A DNA stretch of 64,000 nucleotides from Elizabethkingia miricola (GTDB lineage Bacteria > Bacteroidota > Bacteroidia > Flavobacteriales > Weeksellaceae). Shown here piece after piece: positions 36,678 to 45,141 of the stretch; positions within the stretch are counted from its first letter, which is position 1, and every line of letters begins with the position of its first letter. Location: the NCBI RefSeq assembly GCF_001675285.1, contig NZ_LSGQ01000003.1, positions 124,001 through 188,000 of the forward strand, in the 5' to 3' direction. The notes under the pieces are model-generated. The model saw nothing but the letters and a program-made list of their open reading frames with translations, did not search any database and had not been told where the DNA came from. A program made the position numbers and the translations under genes.

Positions 36678-36707
36678 AAAAAAAAATGAAAAAAAGTTTA
36701 AAATAAT

Positions 36708-36739
36708 TTTGAAGATTTCAAAAAAACGTTCTATATTTG
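36708..36739 (+). promoter_or_regulatory. Promoter of the tRNA-Thr/tRNA-Tyr genes
   Basis: TTTG (36708-36711), 20-nt spacer, TATATTTG (36732-36739): an ideal match to the consensus, about 50 bases before the first tRNA. Confidence 0.8.
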
Positions 36740-36790
36740 CACTCGCAAAACGGATACAAATATAGATTAGTTGTTCTTTTGAAATCTTTT

Positions 36791-36864
36791 GCCTCCATAG
36801 CTCAGTTGGCCAGAGCACGTGATTTGTAATCTCGGGGTCGTGGGTTCGAATCCCTCTGGAGGCT
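36791..36864 (+). tRNA. tRNA-Thr (anticodon TGT)
   Basis: 74-nt cloverleaf: acceptor GCCTCCA / TGGAGGC closed, TTCGAAT T-loop, anticodon TGT at 36825-36827 in loop TTTGTAA. One mismatch is present in each of the anticodon and T stems (T-T pairs). CCA is not fully encoded. Confidence 0.93.
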
Positions 36865-36885
36865 CAATATATTTAAAAAAAAACT

Positions 36886-36968
36886 GGGGAGATACCAGAG
36901 CGGCCAAATGGGACGGACTGTAACTCCGTTGTCGTGAGACTTCGCAGGTTCGAATCCTGCTCTCCCCA
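36886..36968 (+). tRNA. tRNA-Tyr (anticodon GTA)
   Basis: 83-nt class II tRNA with a long variable arm, as expected for tRNA-Tyr. Acceptor GGGGAGA / TCTCCCC, anticodon GTA at 36920-36922 in loop CTGTAAC, T-loop TTCGAAT. Confidence 0.95.
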
Positions 36969-36984
36969 CAATTTTTAAATAAAA

Positions 36985-37015
36985 TTTGCAGTTTTGAATT
37001 TTTGTTGTATATTTG
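36985..37015 (+). promoter_or_regulatory. Promoter of the tRNA-Gly/tRNA-Thr genes
   Basis: TTTG (36985-36988), 19-nt spacer and TATATTTG (37008-37015), the same pattern as the first tRNA promoter, 42 bases before tRNA-Gly. It shows that the tRNA cluster has two transcription starts. Confidence 0.75.
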
Positions 37016-37056
37016 CAAACGCTTACCAACAGGCGTAAATATTCAAAACTTAATAA

Positions 37057-37129
37057 GCGGAAGTAGCTCAGTTGGTAGAGCGTCAGCCTTCCAAGCTGAA
37101 TGTCGCGGGTTCGACCCCCGTCTTCCGCT
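37057..37129 (+). tRNA. tRNA-Gly (anticodon TCC)
   Basis: 73-nt cloverleaf: acceptor GCGGAAG / CTTCCGC, anticodon TCC at 37090-37092, T-loop TTCGACC. All stems pair well. Confidence 0.95.
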
Positions 37130-37138
37130 CAAGAAAAA

Positions 37139-37172
37139 AATCACAAACCCTTGCGGAATGTGATTTTTTTTT
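37139..37172 (+). terminator. Hairpin with T-run between tRNA-Gly and tRNA-Thr(GGT)
   Basis: Stem AATCACA / TGTGATT with a 13-base loop, followed by T7-8. It sits 10 bases after tRNA-Gly, so tRNA-Thr(GGT) may depend on readthrough or RNA processing. Confidence 0.6.
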
Positions 37173-37176
37173 ACCT

Positions 37177-37248
37177 GCCGATATAGCTCAGGGGTAGAGC
37201 GCTTCCTTGGTAAGGAAGAGGCCTCGGGTTCAAATCCCGATATTGGCT
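37177..37248 (+). tRNA. tRNA-Thr (anticodon GGT)
   Basis: 72-nt cloverleaf: acceptor GCCGATA / TATTGGC with one G-T pair, anticodon stem CTTCC / GGAAG, anticodon GGT at 37209-37211, T-loop TTCAAAT. The second threonine tRNA of the cluster. Confidence 0.95.
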
Positions 37249-37403
37249 CAGTGCAAAGATTGGAAGTCTTCTCTTAATGAATGGGAGGGTTTTTTGTTAA
37301 AGCTCATTTAGTCTTTTTGTTTTTAAGAAGATTTTTGAAAGTATTTAAAAAACCTTTTGTGTTTTTTAAGGAATAAAATAGATATAAAATTTTTCAAAAA
37401 AAA

Positions 37404-37432
37404 TTTTGTTATCTAAAAAATGACTATATTTG
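37404..37432 (+). promoter_or_regulatory. Promoter of tuf
   Basis: TATATTTG (37425-37432) followed by C is an exact -7 element; TTTTG at 37404-37408 is a candidate -33 element, though the spacing of 16 is slightly short. The region from 37249 to 37476 holds no gene. Confidence 0.6.
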
Positions 37433-37476
37433 CACACTGAAAAAAATCAATTAGTTAATAATTAAACATTAAGATC

Positions 37477-38664
37477 ATGGCAAAGGAAACGTTTAATCGT
37501 AACAAACCACACCTTAACATTGGTACTATTGGTCACGTTGACCATGGTAAAACTACTTTGACTGCTGCTATCAGTAAAGTATTATCAGATAAAGGTCTTG
37601 CTGAGAAAAAAGACTTCTCTGCAATTGACTCTGCACCTGAAGAAAAAGAAAGAGGTATTACTATCAATACTGCACACATCGAGTATGAAACTGAAAACAG
37701 ACACTATGCTCACGTTGACTGTCCAGGTCACGCCGACTATGTAAAAAACATGGTAACTGGTGCTGCTCAAATGGACGGAGCTATCTTAGTATGTGCTGCT
37801 ACAGATGGTCCAATGCCTCAAACTAGAGAACACATCCTACTTTGCCGTCAGGTAAACGTACCTAGAATTGTTGTGTTCATGAACAAAGTTGACATGGTAG
37901 ATGATCCAGAATTGTTAGAGCTTGTTGAGCTTGAACTTAGAGATCTATTATCTACTTACGAATATGATGGTGATAACTCTCCAGTAATTCAAGGTTCTGC
38001 TCTTGGTGCTCTTAACGGAGACGAGAAATGGGTAGCTACTGTAGATGCTCTAATGGAAGCTGTTGATACTTGGATCGAGCAACCAGTAAGAGATTCTGAT
38101 AAGCCATTCCTTATGCCAATCGAAGACGTATTCTCTATTACAGGTAGAGGTACTGTTGCAACTGGTAGAATCGAGGCTGGTGTAATCAACACAGGTGATC
38201 CTGTTGACATCGTAGGTATGGGTGACGAGAAGTTAACTTCTACTATTACAGGTGTTGAGATGTTTAGAAAAATCCTAGACAGAGGTGAAGCTGGTGATAA
38301 CGTAGGTCTATTGTTGAGAGGTATTGAAAAAACTGACATCAAGAGAGGTATGGTTATCGCTAAGAAAGATTCAGTTAAGCCACACAAGAAATTCAAAGCT
38401 GAGGTTTATATCCTTTCTAAAGAAGAAGGTGGACGTCACACTCCATTCCACAACAAATACCGTCCTCAGTTCTATGTAAGAACTACTGACGTTACAGGTG
38501 AAATCTTCTTACCAGAAGGTGTAGAGATGGTAATGCCTGGTGATAACTTAACTATCACTGTAGAATTGTTACAACCAATCGCTCTTAACGACGGACTTAG
38601 ATTCGCGATCAGAGAAGGTGGTAGAACGGTAGGTGCTGGTCAGGTTACTGAAATCTTAGACTAA
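37477..38664 (+). CDS. tuf: Elongation factor Tu
   Basis: GTPase that delivers aminoacyl-tRNA to the ribosome. 395 residues with G1 GHVDHGKT at 19-26, G3 [13 protein letters not shown]4 NKVD and the three-domain layout of EF-Tu. Codon use shifts to the highly expressed set (frequent GGT, GAC, AAC, GTA) relative to neighbours, as expected for an abundant protein. It follows four tRNA genes and precedes tRNA-Trp, secE and nusG. Confidence 0.98.
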   Translation: MAKETFNRNKPHLNIGTIGHVDHGKTTLTAAISKVLSDKGLAEKKDFSAIDSAPEEKERGITINTAHIEYETENRHYAHVDCPGHADYVKNMVTGAAQMDGAILVCAATDGPMPQTREHILLCRQVNVPRIVVFMNKVDMVDDPELLELVELELRDLLSTYEYDGDNSPVIQGSALGALNGDEKWVATVDALMEAVDTWIEQPVRDSDKPFLMPIEDVFSITGRGTVATGRIEAGVINTGDPVDIVGMGDEKLTSTITGVEMFRKILDRGEAGDNVGLLLRGIEKTDIKRGMVIAKKDSVKPHKKFKAEVYILSKEEGGRHTPFHNKYRPQFYVRTTDVTGEIFLPEGVEMVMPGDNLTITVELLQPIALNDGLRFAIREGGRTVGAGQVTEILD

Positions 38665-38680
38665 GATTTAAAATAATATA

Positions 38681-38712
38681 AAGCTTCCGCAAGGAAACTT
38701 GCGGAGCTTTTA
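38681..38712 (+). terminator. Terminator-like hairpin after tuf
   Basis: Stem TCCGCAAG / CTTGCGGA extended by AAGC / GCTT around a bulged T, with a GAAA loop and TTTT after it. Readthrough into tRNA-Trp, secE and nusG is likely, since no clear promoter lies between. Confidence 0.65.
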
Positions 38713-38716
38713 ATCT

Positions 38717-38787
38717 ACGGGCATCGTCCAATGGTAGGATACCGGTCTCCAAAACCGTTGATCTGGGTTCGAATCCTAGTGCCCGTG
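38717..38787 (+). tRNA. tRNA-Trp (anticodon CCA)
   Basis: 71-nt cloverleaf: acceptor ACGGGCA / TGCCCGT, anticodon CCA at 38749-38751 in loop CTCCAAA, T-loop TTCGAAT. Its position directly before secE is conserved in Bacteroidota. Confidence 0.95.
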
Positions 38788-38797
38788 CAAATTAATA

Positions 38798-39004
38798 ATG
38801 ATGAGTTTAATAAGTTTTCTTAAAGATTCTTTCATAGAATTTAAAGATAAGGTAGAATGGCCAAAGTGGCCTCAGTTGCAGTCTTCTACTACGGTAGTTG
38901 CGATAGCTACTATTCTGCTTGCTGTTTTTACTTTCGGGATAGATACGCTTTTTAGTGAAGCTATCAAGAATATTTATACTCTATTAATTGGTGCTTTTAA
39001 CTAA
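38798..39004 (+). CDS. secE: Preprotein translocase subunit SecE
   Basis: Short single-span form of the SecYEG core subunit, 68 residues (67 if the second ATG at 38801 is used). An amphipathic FKDKVEWPKWPQLQSST segment, the typical SecE hinge, precedes one membrane helix (about 32-60, TTVVAIATILLAVFTFGID). It begins 10 bases after tRNA-Trp and ends 12 bases before nusG, so the three form a transcription unit. Confidence 0.95.
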   Translation: MMSLISFLKDSFIEFKDKVEWPKWPQLQSSTTVVAIATILLAVFTFGIDTLFSEAIKNIYTLLIGAFN

Positions 39005-39016
39005 AAATTATTTTCT

Positions 39017-39559
39017 ATGAGCGAATTGAAATGGTATGTCATAAAAGCTATCAGTGGTCAGGAAAATAAAGTTAAGAACTATATTGAAACTGAAGTTAAA
39101 AGACTTAGTCTGGAAAAAGACGTATCGCAGGTAGTAATACCAATGGAGAAGGTTATCCAGATGAGAAATGGTAAGAAAGTTCCAAAAGAGAGACCTTACT
39201 ATCCAGGTTACATTATGATTGAGGCAAACCTTGTTGGAGAGATTCCTCACATCATTAAAAACATTCCGGGAGTGATTTCATTCCTAAGCTTAACAAAAGG
39301 AGGAGATCCTGTTCCGATGCGTAAAGCAGAAGTGAACAAAATGTTAGGAAGAATGGATGAATTATCCGAGTTTGCACAAGATGCAGGTATCCCTTACACA
39401 GTAGGAGAGAATGTAAAAGTAATCGACGGACCTTTCAACGGATTCAACGGAACAATCGAAAAGATCCACGAAGACAAAAAGAAACTAGAAGTTATGGTTC
39501 TTATCTTCGGAAGAAAGACTCCACTAGAACTAAACTACATGCAGGTAGAAAAGAACTAA
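39017..39559 (+). CDS. nusG: Transcription antitermination factor NusG
   Basis: 180 residues with the N-terminal NGN domain (KWYVIKAISGQENKVKNYI, YYPGYIMIEA) and the C-terminal KOW domain (GENVKVIDGPFNGFNGTIEKI). NusG couples RNA polymerase to ribosomes and Rho. In most Bacteroidota rplK follows directly; here a strong terminator and a 3.4-kb stretch separate them. Confidence 0.97.
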   Translation: MSELKWYVIKAISGQENKVKNYIETEVKRLSLEKDVSQVVIPMEKVIQMRNGKKVPKERPYYPGYIMIEANLVGEIPHIIKNIPGVISFLSLTKGGDPVPMRKAEVNKMLGRMDELSEFAQDAGIPYTVGENVKVIDGPFNGFNGTIEKIHEDKKKLEVMVLIFGRKTPLELNYMQVEKN

Positions 39560-39577
39560 GGTTCTTGAAAATATATA

Positions 39578-39607
39578 AACCGAAAGTTATGCTTTCGGTT
39601 TTTTTTT
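39578..39607 (+). terminator. Strong terminator after nusG
   Basis: Perfect 9-bp stem AACCGAAAG / CTTTCGGTT, five-base loop, then an unbroken T9 run. It ends the secE-nusG transcript before the accessory insert. Confidence 0.9.
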
Positions 39608-39770
39608 GTGCTTAATTGTATCGAGAATTGTATGCAAATATATATGCGGGAGTGAAAACTGAGTGGTAGATAAATAGTTTAGCTGATAAGAGAGTGAAAT
39701 AAATATTCTATTTTAATAGTAATCTAAAATTTTTAATTCTCATCTGAATGGTTTTGCTTTTCGGATTAAG

Positions 39771-39845
39771 ATAACGTTCCTCCGGAACACTCTTGAGGTT
39801 CATAATTACAACCCATAGAGATAAAGCTCCTAACGGAGCTCCTTA
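39771..39845. repeat. Intergenic inverted-repeat element (degenerate)
   Basis: Two short palindromes, GTTCC-TCC-GGAAC (39776-39788) and AGCTCC-TAAC-GGAGCT (39825-39840), within a 500-base gap (39560-40060) without a gene. The second resembles the GCTCC...GGAGC dispersed repeats of Bacteroidota. There is no T-run beside either. No second copy is seen in the window, so its repeat nature is inferred. Confidence 0.35.
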
Positions 39846-39903
39846 TTATAATACTGATTCGGAGTAAGAGGAGTAAGATTGGTAATAAAGTATTAGAAAT
39901 AAA

Positions 39904-39936
39904 AAAGGCTGTCATCAGAATCCCGAGACAGCCTTT
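39904..39936 (-). terminator. Terminator of the OmpW-like gene
   Basis: Perfect 10-bp stem AAAGGCTGTC / GACAGCCTTT with a 13-base loop. The T-run is on the minus strand, about 125 bases after the stop of the minus-strand gene at 40061, so the transcript has a long 3' end. Confidence 0.7.
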
Positions 39937-40060
39937 CTATCAATTAGCCGGTTTTTAACTCCTAAAAATGTCCTTGAATTTTTGCTATTACTTGTTTTAA
40001 AGCCGTTGGTAACTGAATAGCACTGGCTATTGATATTTATAAATAACGAGTTTAGTTTAT

Positions 40061-40666
40061 TTAAAATTTCATTCCCACACCAAACCCCCATAAAAATGGA
40101 TCCAATGTTACTTTTGCAGGAATATTAGTTCCGGCAGCATCTACTGTTACATCAGTTTTCAGGAATATCTTTTTCATATCAAAGTTGACAAAAAGCTTAT
40201 CATTGATCATATAATCTATACCTCCTTGTAATGCAAAGCCTGCATTGTTTTTGTAATCTACATGGGTGACATCACCAGGTTTGGAACTGTAGAAGAAAGT
40301 ATAGTTAATACCTGCACCTACATAGGGTTTTATTGTTTTTGTCGGATAGAAGTGGTATTGAAGTGTAAGAGTTGGTGGCAACAGCCATACACTGCCCAGG
40401 TTTACATTTCCCAGAGAAGTGTTCTCTGCATTTACATTATGCTTTGTCGTTCCCAGAATTAATTCTGCTGCAATATTCTTATTGAAAAAGTAAGTGAAGT
40501 CTACTTCAGGGATATAAGAGTTGGAAACATTTGCATTTCCTCCGATTACATCAATAGTAGATTTCTCATTAGGCTGAACGCTAATCCCTCTTAATCTTAC
40601 CTGCCAGTTCTGAGCACTTGCTCCCACTGATAAAAATAATCCTGCTAAAATAAAATACTTGTTCAT
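40061..40666 (-). CDS. OmpW family outer-membrane porin-like protein
   Basis: 201 residues with a signal peptide ending GASAQ (about residue 19). The mature chain forms an eight-stranded barrel pattern with the OmpW features: NWQVRLRGISVQPNE near the N-terminus, LPPTLTLQYHFYP, KPYVGAGINYTFFY, and the C-terminal GVGMKF ending in Phe. OmpW-type proteins are small hydrophobic-molecule channels in the outer membrane; substrate here is unknown. It lies in the accessory insert between nusG and rplK, on the opposite strand to the ribosomal genes. The 266-base region behind it (40667-40933) is AT-rich and empty of genes. Confidence 0.88.
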   Translation of the reverse strand: MNKYFILAGLFLSVGASAQNWQVRLRGISVQPNEKSTIDVIGGNANVSNSYIPEVDFTYFFNKNIAAELILGTTKHNVNAENTSLGNVNLGSVWLLPPTLTLQYHFYPTKTIKPYVGAGINYTFFYSSKPGDVTHVDYKNNAGFALQGGIDYMINDKLFVNFDMKKIFLKTDVTVDAAGTNIPAKVTLDPFLWGFGVGMKF

Positions 40667-40933
40667 CTTTTAAATAATTCATTGTTTACAGTGCTAAATT
40701 ATATATTAATTATAGTGGTTGTTTGATGATATTTTTCATAGGGAATAATCATGTGCTGAAAATCATACAATAGAAGTTTTTCTACTAAAGAAAATTTGAA
40801 TCAGTAGTTATAGGTCGGATATAAGTTTTAACTTATACATTTTTTGACTTTTAAATAGTGAGGTAATTATTAATAAATAACAAAAAAAGACCTTCTGTAG
40901 AGAAGATCTGTATATAAATTGGTGTCGTTTTTT

Positions 40934-41305
40934 CTATTTGTTTTTTATACAAAGCGAATAATCCTGCCACCAGTTTTCCAGTTCAGAGATAATAGGAAGC
41001 AGGGTTATTCCCAGGTTACTGAGTTTATACTCTACTTTGGGTGGTACTTCTGCATATATTTTCCGGCATATAAGTCCGTTCTCTTCCAATTCCCGTAATT
41101 GGGTGGTCAGTGTTCCCTGAGACATCGAATCCATATCTTTCCGAAGTTCTCCAAATCTTTTGGGACAGCTTTCGGCAATAGATTTCATTATTAATATCTT
41201 CCACTTACCACTAATCAGCTGAAGAGTATTGAGGGCATCATAATTTTTTTCTGATTTTTCTGAATATGTAATGCACTCATTCTCTGGATTAGTACTGTTT
41301 TCCAT
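40934..41305 (-). CDS. HxlR family winged-helix transcriptional regulator
   Basis: 123 residues; the start at 41305 (MENSTNPENE) gives the normal family length, whereas the upstream ATG would add 15 residues overlapping the divergent promoter. The HxlR core is clear: ISGKWKILIMKSI, CPKRFGELRKDMDSMSQGTLTTQLRELEENGLICRKIY (split: CPKRFGELRKDM and GTLTTQLRELEENGLI), VPPKVEYKLSNLG. Such regulators often respond to electrophiles, aldehydes or drugs. It is divergent from the MFS transporter, with a 78-base shared promoter region, and most likely controls it. Confidence 0.9.
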   Translation of the reverse strand: MENSTNPENECITYSEKSEKNYDALNTLQLISGKWKILIMKSIAESCPKRFGELRKDMDSMSQGTLTTQLRELEENGLICRKIYAEVPPKVEYKLSNLGITLLPIISELENWWQDYSLCIKNK

Positions 41306-41383
41306 ACTATGTATTGTTTTTTTACCTACTTGACTTTGGCACCTTTTCAATGCTATAATTGCAGCAAATTTAGATATAAAATT

Positions 41384-42793
41384 ATGAAAAGTTTTAGAAA
41401 TATTGGTGTTTTGCTGTTGCTGTCCATGAGTATATTTTTAGCTGTAATAGACCTGTTTGTAGTGAATGTTGCTGTGCCAAGTATAAAGGAAAGCCTGAAC
41501 GGAACTAATTCCGAAGCGATGTTTATTATTGTTGCCTATGTTCTGGGATATGCTGCGTTTCTTATAACAGGTAGTATTGCCGGAAATACTTGGGGTAAGA
41601 AAAAAGTATATGCATGGGGAATGTTGCTGTTTACTGTATTTTCTCTTTTTTGCAGCATTGCGCAAACTACATTTCTGCTCAATATATTTAGATTTTTTCA
41701 GGGAGTAAGCGCTGCTTTTATGGTGCCGCAAGGTGTTGGAATGATTCCTTATGTCTTCCCAGACTTTAAGGACCGTACAAAGGCTTTTGGAATTTACGGA
41801 AGTATTGCCGGAGCAGCCTCTGTTGTCGGGCAGTTTTTGGGAGGTTTTCTACCGGAACTGAATGTCTGGGGAATTGAAGGCTGGCGACTTATTTTTATGA
41901 TCAATATTCCTTTAGGTGGAATTGCTTTTGTTCTGAGTATTTTAAAACTGAAAGAAGTGCCGGTTATCAGGCAAAAGTCTTTTGATGCTTTTGGATTACT
42001 CCTGTTAACCGTTTTTCTGATCACTTTAATTTATCCCCTCATTGTTGGTGGAGAGTCGCACTGGCCTGTATGGAGTATTGCAATGCTTATGTTTTCATTT
42101 ATTATTCTGCTTGTATTTTATATGTACGAAAAGTACAGACTTACAAAACAGAATCCGGTTCTGATAGATGTTAGTCTTTTCTCACTTAAAGAATTCAATA
42201 TTGGTATATTGGCAGCGGTATTCTATTATATCGCACAGGATTCTTATTTTTTTCTGAATGCTATCTATCTTCAAAGTCATCTGAACCTTTCCTCTGTACA
42301 TGTAGGAAATATGTTTGTGCTGCAGGGGATAGGTTATTTTATTGCCTCGTTATTTTCGGTAAGGATGGTTATGAAATACAATTATAAAGTGATGCTTGGC
42401 GGGAGTTGTATTATGATTGTGGCTTTGGTACTCCATATCTGTTACTTTACAAGCGAGCATATCAGCAGTTTTTTAATTTACCTCATACTATTCTTATATG
42501 GTATAGGATGCGGAACTATGCTGCCATCTATGATGACTATGGCATTGCGCAAAATTTCTTCAGATCTTACTGCTTCTGCCTCCGGAGTATACTTAACCGT
42601 ACAGCAGGTTTCAATAGCCTTGGGTGTAAGTATTATTGGCGGAATTTTCTTTCGTTTACTAGGGAAGGAGGGCGATATTTTGAAGGCAACTGTTGCATAT
42701 CATTATAGTACTTATGCCAATATAGTATCATTAATTATCGTTGGCGGAATATTTTTATTCCTGAGTAGCAGGAGAAATCGGGCTAATGAATAA
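41384..42793 (+). CDS. MFS transporter, drug:H+ antiporter-2 (DHA2) type
   Basis: 469-residue inner-membrane protein with about 14 hydrophobic helices. The MFS signature after helix 1 is LAVIDLFVVNVAVPSI (acidic residue in helix 1 typical of DHA2), and GNTWGKKKVYAWG is the loop 2-3 motif. The frame extends back to 41309, but the ATG at 41384 (MKSFRNIGVLL) starts the protein properly and lies 5' of the first helix; a -7-like TATAATTG lies upstream at about 41353. Likely an efflux pump for an unidentified toxicant, controlled by the divergent HxlR gene. Part of the insert that splits nusG and rplK. Confidence 0.88.
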   Translation: MKSFRNIGVLLLLSMSIFLAVIDLFVVNVAVPSIKESLNGTNSEAMFIIVAYVLGYAAFLITGSIAGNTWGKKKVYAWGMLLFTVFSLFCSIAQTTFLLNIFRFFQGVSAAFMVPQGVGMIPYVFPDFKDRTKAFGIYGSIAGAASVVGQFLGGFLPELNVWGIEGWRLIFMINIPLGGIAFVLSILKLKEVPVIRQKSFDAFGLLLLTVFLITLIYPLIVGGESHWPVWSIAMLMFSFIILLVFYMYEKYRLTKQNPVLIDVSLFSLKEFNIGILAAVFYYIAQDSYFFLNAIYLQSHLNLSSVHVGNMFVLQGIGYFIASLFSVRMVMKYNYKVMLGGSCIMIVALVLHICYFTSEHISSFLIYLILFLYGIGCGTMLPSMMTMALRKISSDLTASASGVYLTVQQVSIALGVSIIGGIFFRLLGKEGDILKATVAYHYSTYANIVSLIIVGGIFLFLSSRRNRANE

Positions 42794-42830
42794 AAAAATA
42801 AAATCTTTTTGATTTTTAGGTTATTACGTA

Positions 42831-42860
42831 TTGCTAATTCAAAAATAATTTATAATTTTG
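42831..42860 (+). promoter_or_regulatory. Promoter of the rplK-rplA-rplJ-rplL operon
   Basis: TTG (42831-42833), 19-nt spacer, TAATTTTG (42853-42860): a strong match. It shows that the L11 operon has its own promoter 3' of the MFS gene. Confidence 0.75.
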
Positions 42861-42873
42861 CAGTCCAAATAGT

Positions 42874-42902
42874 AGGGTTAACCATGTGAGAATGTTAATC
42901 CT
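42874..42902 (+). promoter_or_regulatory. Leader hairpin of the rplKAJL mRNA, candidate L1-binding site
   Basis: Stem AGGGTTAA / TTAATCCT (one G-T pair) continuing with CAT / ATG across a bulged C, loop GTGAGA. It lies in the 90-base leader. L1 represses translation of rplK-rplA in other bacteria by binding the leader; assigning that role here is inference. Confidence 0.4.
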
Positions 42903-42954
42903 CTGATTTATAAATGCTTCCACATTATAAATTTAAAATTTTAAAAAAGCTAAA

Positions 42955-43398
42955 ATGGCAAAGAAAGTCTTTAAAATGGTAAAGCTTCAGGTGAAAGGAG
43001 GTGCAGCAAACCCTTCTCCACCAGTAGGACCTGCTTTAGGTTCTGCAGGTGTTAACATCATGGAGTTTTGTAAGCAATTTAACGGAAGAACTCAAGATAA
43101 GCCAGGGCAAGTTTTACCTGTAGTAATTACAGTTTACGAAGACAAGTCTTTTGAATTCGTAATCAAAACTCCACCTGCAGCAATCCAATTAATGGATGCG
43201 GCTAAAATCAAGGGAGGTTCCGGAGAACCAAACAGAAATAAAGTAGGAAGTGTTTCTTGGGATCAAGTTAAGAAAATAGCAGAGGACAAAATGTCGGATC
43301 TTAATTGCTTCACAATGGAGTCTGCTGTAAGTATGGTTGCAGGTACTGCAAGATCTATGGGTCTTAAAGTAACAGGTACAAATCCGTTTAACGCTTAA
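42955..43398 (+). CDS. rplK: 50S ribosomal protein L11
   Basis: 147 residues of the GTPase-associated centre of the ribosome. The core [20 protein letters not shown] and [12 protein letters not shown] are standard. First gene of the rplK-rplA-rplJ-rplL operon; rplA follows after 11 bases. Confidence 0.98.
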   Translation: MAKKVFKMVKLQVKGGAANPSPPVGPALGSAGVNIMEFCKQFNGRTQDKPGQVLPVVITVYEDKSFEFVIKTPPAAIQLMDAAKIKGGSGEPNRNKVGSVSWDQVKKIAEDKMSDLNCFTMESAVSMVAGTARSMGLKVTGTNPFNA

Positions 43399-43409
43399 AA
43401 ATTGATTTC

Positions 43410-44102
43410 ATGGCAACATTGACAAAAAAACAAAAAGAAGCTGCAAGCAAAATCGAAAAAAACAAAGTATACTCTTTAGAAGAAGCTTCTGCTTTGGTAA
43501 AAGAAGTAAACACTGCTAAATTCGACGCTTCAGTAGATATCGCCGTAAGATTAGGCGTAGACCCAAGAAAAGCTAACCAAATGGTAAGAGGTGTTGTATC
43601 TCTTCCTCACGGTACTGGTAAAGATGTAAAAGTTCTTGCTCTTGTAACTCCAGATAAAGAAGCAGAAGCTAAAGCTGCTGGTGCTGACTATGTAGGTCTT
43701 GACGAATATTTAGATAAAATCAAAGGAGGTTGGACAGATGTTGACGTTATCGTTACTATGCCAGCTGTAATGGGTAAATTAGGTCCATTAGGACGTGTAT
43801 TAGGTCCAAGAGGTTTAATGCCAAACCCTAAATCAGGAACTGTAACTTTAGAAGTTGGTAAGGCTGTATCTGAAGTGAAGTCTGGTAAAATTGATTTTAA
43901 AGTAGATAAATATGGTATTATCCATGCTGCAATTGGTAAAGTATCTTTCGATGCTGAAAAAATCAGAGAAAACGCTCAGGAATTAATCCAGACGTTACTT
44001 AAATTGAAACCAACTGCTGCTAAAGGAACTTATGTAAAGAGTATCTATATCTCTTCTACAATGAGTCCAGGTATTGCGATTGATTCTAAATCTGTAAACT
44101 AA
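43410..44102 (+). CDS. rplA: 50S ribosomal protein L1
   Basis: 230 residues; the L1 stalk protein and in many bacteria the autorepressor of the L11 operon. The signature [20 protein letters not shown] is exactly the family motif. It overlaps nothing; rplJ begins 13 bases after its stop. Confidence 0.98.
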   Translation: MATLTKKQKEAASKIEKNKVYSLEEASALVKEVNTAKFDASVDIAVRLGVDPRKANQMVRGVVSLPHGTGKDVKVLALVTPDKEAEAKAAGADYVGLDEYLDKIKGGWTDVDVIVTMPAVMGKLGPLGRVLGPRGLMPNPKSGTVTLEVGKAVSEVKSGKIDFKVDKYGIIHAAIGKVSFDAEKIRENAQELIQTLLKLKPTAAKGTYVKSIYISSTMSPGIAIDSKSVN

Positions 44103-44115
44103 AATCTGAAGAACA

Positions 44116-44703
44116 ATGACTAAAGAAGAAAAAGTACTAGTAATACAAGAGATCAAAGAATTGCTACAAGACGCAAAAGCTGTTTATGTAGCTGATCTTG
44201 AAGGATTGAATGCTTCTCAGACTTCAGATTTCAGAAGACAAGCTTTCAAAAACAACGTTCAATTAAGAGTAGTAAAAAATACATTGCTTCAAAAAGCAAT
44301 GGAGCAAATCGAAGGAGTAGATTATTCTGAAATGTTTGAAACTTTCAAAGGTAACTCTACTTTAATGATTGCTGATACTGCAAACGCTCCTGCAAAACTT
44401 ATCCAAGGTTTCAGAAAGAATGCTGAGAAACCAGCTTTGAAATCTGCTTATTTGCAAGAAACTTTCTATATCGGAGATAACCAATTATCTGCTCTAGCTA
44501 ATATCAAGTCTAGAGAGGAAATGATCGGAGAAATCATCGGATTACTTCAATCTCCAATCCAGAGAGTTGTTTCTGCTCTACAGAACAAACCAGAAACTGT
44601 TGAAGCTAAAGCTGAAGAAGCAACAGCTCCTGCAGTTGAAGAAACAGTTGCTCCTGAGGCAGCAGCTGAAAGCACTGATGCTCCTGAAGCAAGTGCTGAA
44701 TAA
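44116..44703 (+). CDS. rplJ: 50S ribosomal protein L10 with an Ala/Glu-rich tail
   Basis: 195 residues, base of the L7/L12 stalk. The N-terminal RNA-binding domain (VIQEIKELLQDAKAVYVADLEGL) and helix 8 for L7/L12 binding (GLLQSPIQRVVSALQNK) are normal. After about residue 160 there is a roughly 33-residue low-complexity tail of Ala, Glu, Pro, Thr and Val (AEEATAPAVEETVAPEAAAE), which lengthens it beyond the usual 165-175. The tail is probably disordered. Confidence 0.96.
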   Translation: MTKEEKVLVIQEIKELLQDAKAVYVADLEGLNASQTSDFRRQAFKNNVQLRVVKNTLLQKAMEQIEGVDYSEMFETFKGNSTLMIADTANAPAKLIQGFRKNAEKPALKSAYLQETFYIGDNQLSALANIKSREEMIGEIIGLLQSPIQRVVSALQNKPETVEAKAEEATAPAVEETVAPEAAAESTDAPEASAE

Positions 44704-44753
44704 TAGACACTCAAGAAAAAATATAATCGTTCAACAATTTAAAACATTTAAAA

Positions 44754-45122
44754 ATGTCAGATTTAAAAAATTTAGCGGAAACGCTTGTTAACCTTACTGT
44801 AAAAGACGTAAACGAATTAGCTGCTATCCTTAAGGATGAGTACGGAATCGAGCCTGCTGCTGCTGCTGTAGTTGTAGCTGCTGGTGGAGCTGGTGAAGCT
44901 GCTGAAGAAAAGACTGAATTCGACGTAATTCTTAAGTCTGCAGGTGCTTCTAAATTAGCTATCGTTAAATTAGTTAAAGATTTAACTGGTGCTGGTCTTA
45001 AAGAAGCTAAAGATATCGTTGATGGAGCTCCGGCTGCAATCAAAGAAGGTGTATCTAAAGACGAAGCAGAAGCTCTTAAGAAGCAACTTGAAGAAGCTGG
45101 TGCTGAAGTTGAATTGAAATAA
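44754..45122 (+). CDS. rplL: 50S ribosomal protein L7/L12
   Basis: 122 residues. N-terminal dimerisation helices, an Ala-rich hinge ([19 protein letters not shown]) and the C-terminal factor-binding domain ([25 protein letters not shown]). Recruits translation factors to the ribosome. Followed by a terminator, and not by rpoB as in most bacteria. Confidence 0.98.
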   Translation: MSDLKNLAETLVNLTVKDVNELAAILKDEYGIEPAAAAVVVAAGGAGEAAEEKTEFDVILKSAGASKLAIVKLVKDLTGAGLKEAKDIVDGAPAAIKEGVSKDEAEALKKQLEEAGAEVELK

Positions 45123-45141
45123 TTCATTTTACATACAAAAA

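Noticed and set aside
36791-37248. Possible tRNA-associated integration (att) site
   Set aside because: xerC is near the tRNA cluster, but it is a chromosomal dimer resolvase; no phage genes, direct repeats of tRNA ends or truncated tRNA copies are seen.
37989-38396. 135-residue minus-strand frame inside tuf
   Set aside because: Shadow frame created by the codon bias of a highly expressed gene.
41306-41383. Extended N-termini of the HxlR regulator and the MFS transporter
   Set aside because: Both extensions would overlap the shared promoter region; the internal ATGs fit family lengths.
44711-45127. 138-residue minus-strand frame inside rplL
   Set aside because: Ala/Ser-rich mirror of the rplL hinge; typical antisense artefact.
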